Shown here: positions 5,932 to 6,603 of the stretch, in pieces
Layout: each line of letters begins with the position of its first letter
Position numbering within the stretch: the first letter of the stretch is position 1
From: Sulfitobacter sp.
GTDB lineage: Bacteria > Pseudomonadota > Alphaproteobacteria > Rhodobacterales > Rhodobacteraceae
DNA: 6,603 nucleotides
Assembly (NCBI GenBank): GCA_026421135.1
Contig: JAPKCR010000129.1
Location: 1-6,603, forward strand
Reading direction: 5' to 3'
The notes under the pieces: generated by a model
Told to the model about the DNA's origin: nothing
Databases searched by the model: none
What the model saw: the letters and a program-made list of their open reading frames with translations, nothing else
Program-made: the position numbers and the translations under genes

Positions 5932-6603
5932 CAGCGTTCTCCTTTGTTGAACGGCACCATCAAAGCGGCCGGCACCTGCGCGCGGCGTGACACCAGCACC
6001 AAGGCCACAATAGACAGAATATAGGGTGCCATGAGGAAAATTTGATAGGGAATATCGGCACCAAAGCTGGTCTGCTGCACACGGATTTGCAATGCGTCAA
6101 AGGCGGCGAATAAAACCGCCCCTAACAAAGCTTTGCCCGGCATCCATGATCCGAACACCACCAGCGCAATGCAGATCCAGCCGCGTCCGTTCACCATCTC
6201 GAAAAAGAAGCTGTCAAAGGCGGACATGGTCAAAAATGCCCCGCCCATCGCCATGAACCCGCTGCCCACGATCACTGCGCCCATCCGGATCGCCGTGACT
6301 GACAACCCTTGCGCTGCGACGGCAGCAGGGCTTTCGCCTGCCGCCCGCACCGCAAGGCCCAATGGGGTGCGATACAACACGATGCTGGTCGCCGCGACCA
6401 AGGCAAATGCCAGATAGGTAAATGGCGTTTGCGAAAACAATGCCTGCCCCAGAAGCGGAATTTCCGACAGGATCGGAATTTCATAGGGCTGGAACGCGTC
6501 AATCTTGGGTGGGCTGGTCACCTGTGGCAGTGCCAAACGGTATGCGAAATATGTAGAGGACGTTGCCAACAACGTTACGCCCAGCCCCACCACATGCTGC
6601 GAC
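5931..6603 (-). CDS. ABC transporter permease (BPD_transp_2, nucleoside/base type), 5' end outside window
   Basis: The frame is open to the right edge and encodes at least the last 223 residues of a hydrophobic permease. Segments after the edge read SQHVVGLGVTLLATS, then ALVAATSIVLYRTPLGLAVRAAGESPAAVAAQGLSV in pieces. This last stretch is the cytoplasmic coupling loop (GE-P-AA--GLSV---R), followed by SGFMAMGGAFL, GRGWICIALVVFGSWMPGKALLGAVLFAAFDALQ-type helices and a final APYILSIVALVLVSRR helix. This matches the second permease (NupQ-like) of ABC importers that use BMP-family binding proteins for nucleosides or bases. A GTG at 6593 is an internal codon and not the start, because the frame and homology continue upstream. 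It is coupled to the deaminase by TGATG. The ATPase, first permease and binding protein would be expected beyond the right edge. Confidence 0.88.
   Translation of the reverse strand, partial: SQHVVGLGVTLLATSSTYFAYRLALPQVTSPPKIDAFQPYEIPILSEIPLLGQALFSQTPFTYLAFALVAATSIVLYRTPLGLAVRAAGESPAAVAAQGLSVTAIRMGAVIVGSGFMAMGGAFLTMSAFDSFFFEMVNGRGWICIALVVFGSWMPGKALLGAVLFAAFDALQIRVQQTSFGADIPYQIFLMAPYILSIVALVLVSRRAQVPAALMVPFNKGER

Overview
The window looks like chromosomal DNA of a marine alphaproteobacterium of the Rhodobacteraceae (Roseobacter-type). This is inferred from the protein families: a small Omp25/OmpA-like beta-barrel with a GSLEEP-type mature N-terminus, an MttB-superfamily methyltransferase with the GGRAARRAAR-type N-terminus, and a BMP-type nucleoside/base ABC permease next to a CodA-like deaminase. 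The fairly high GC and Shine-Dalgarno-led genes agree with this. No rRNA, tRNA, CRISPR array, transposase or phage gene was seen.

Layout. (1) 1-530, minus strand: an outer-membrane beta-barrel protein with a clear signal peptide; its C-terminus lies beyond the left edge. (2) 531-931: a divergent intergenic region of about 400 nt. It holds short repeats (a 12-mer direct repeat with 18-nt period, a tandem 7-mer), a small hairpin in the omp leader, a 30-codon ORF with an excellent ribosome-binding site, and a composite hairpin just upstream of the next gene. (3) 932-2470, plus: an MttB-superfamily protein with no in-frame amber codon, so a non-pyrrolysine relative of unknown substrate. (4) 2471-2567: a gap with two inverted repeats. 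(5) 2568-3928, plus: a phospholipase-D-type cardiolipin synthase whose membrane N-terminus and two-HKD catalytic part lie in different reading frames, a net -1 shift. (6) 3925-4626, plus: an endonuclease/exonuclease/phosphatase (EEP) protein that starts on a GTG overlapping the cardiolipin synthase stop. (7) 4651-5931 and 5931-6603, minus, convergent with the above: a CodA-family deaminase preceded by the end of an ABC permease gene, joined by a TGATG overlap.

How the genes work together. The cls and EEP genes form a coupled pair like clsB-ybhP of E. coli and probably act in membrane phospholipid metabolism. The permease and deaminase look like the 3' end of a base or nucleoside uptake-and-deamination operon. 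The most notable point is in the deaminase: every CodA catalytic residue is kept at a constant offset of five, but the residue equal to Asp314 of E. coli CodA is Cys309. Loss of that Asp is the published signature of bacterial 5-methylcytosine deaminases, so the operon may salvage methylated cytosine. The other points worth checking are the cls frameshift and the leader ORF with hairpin before the MttB-like gene.
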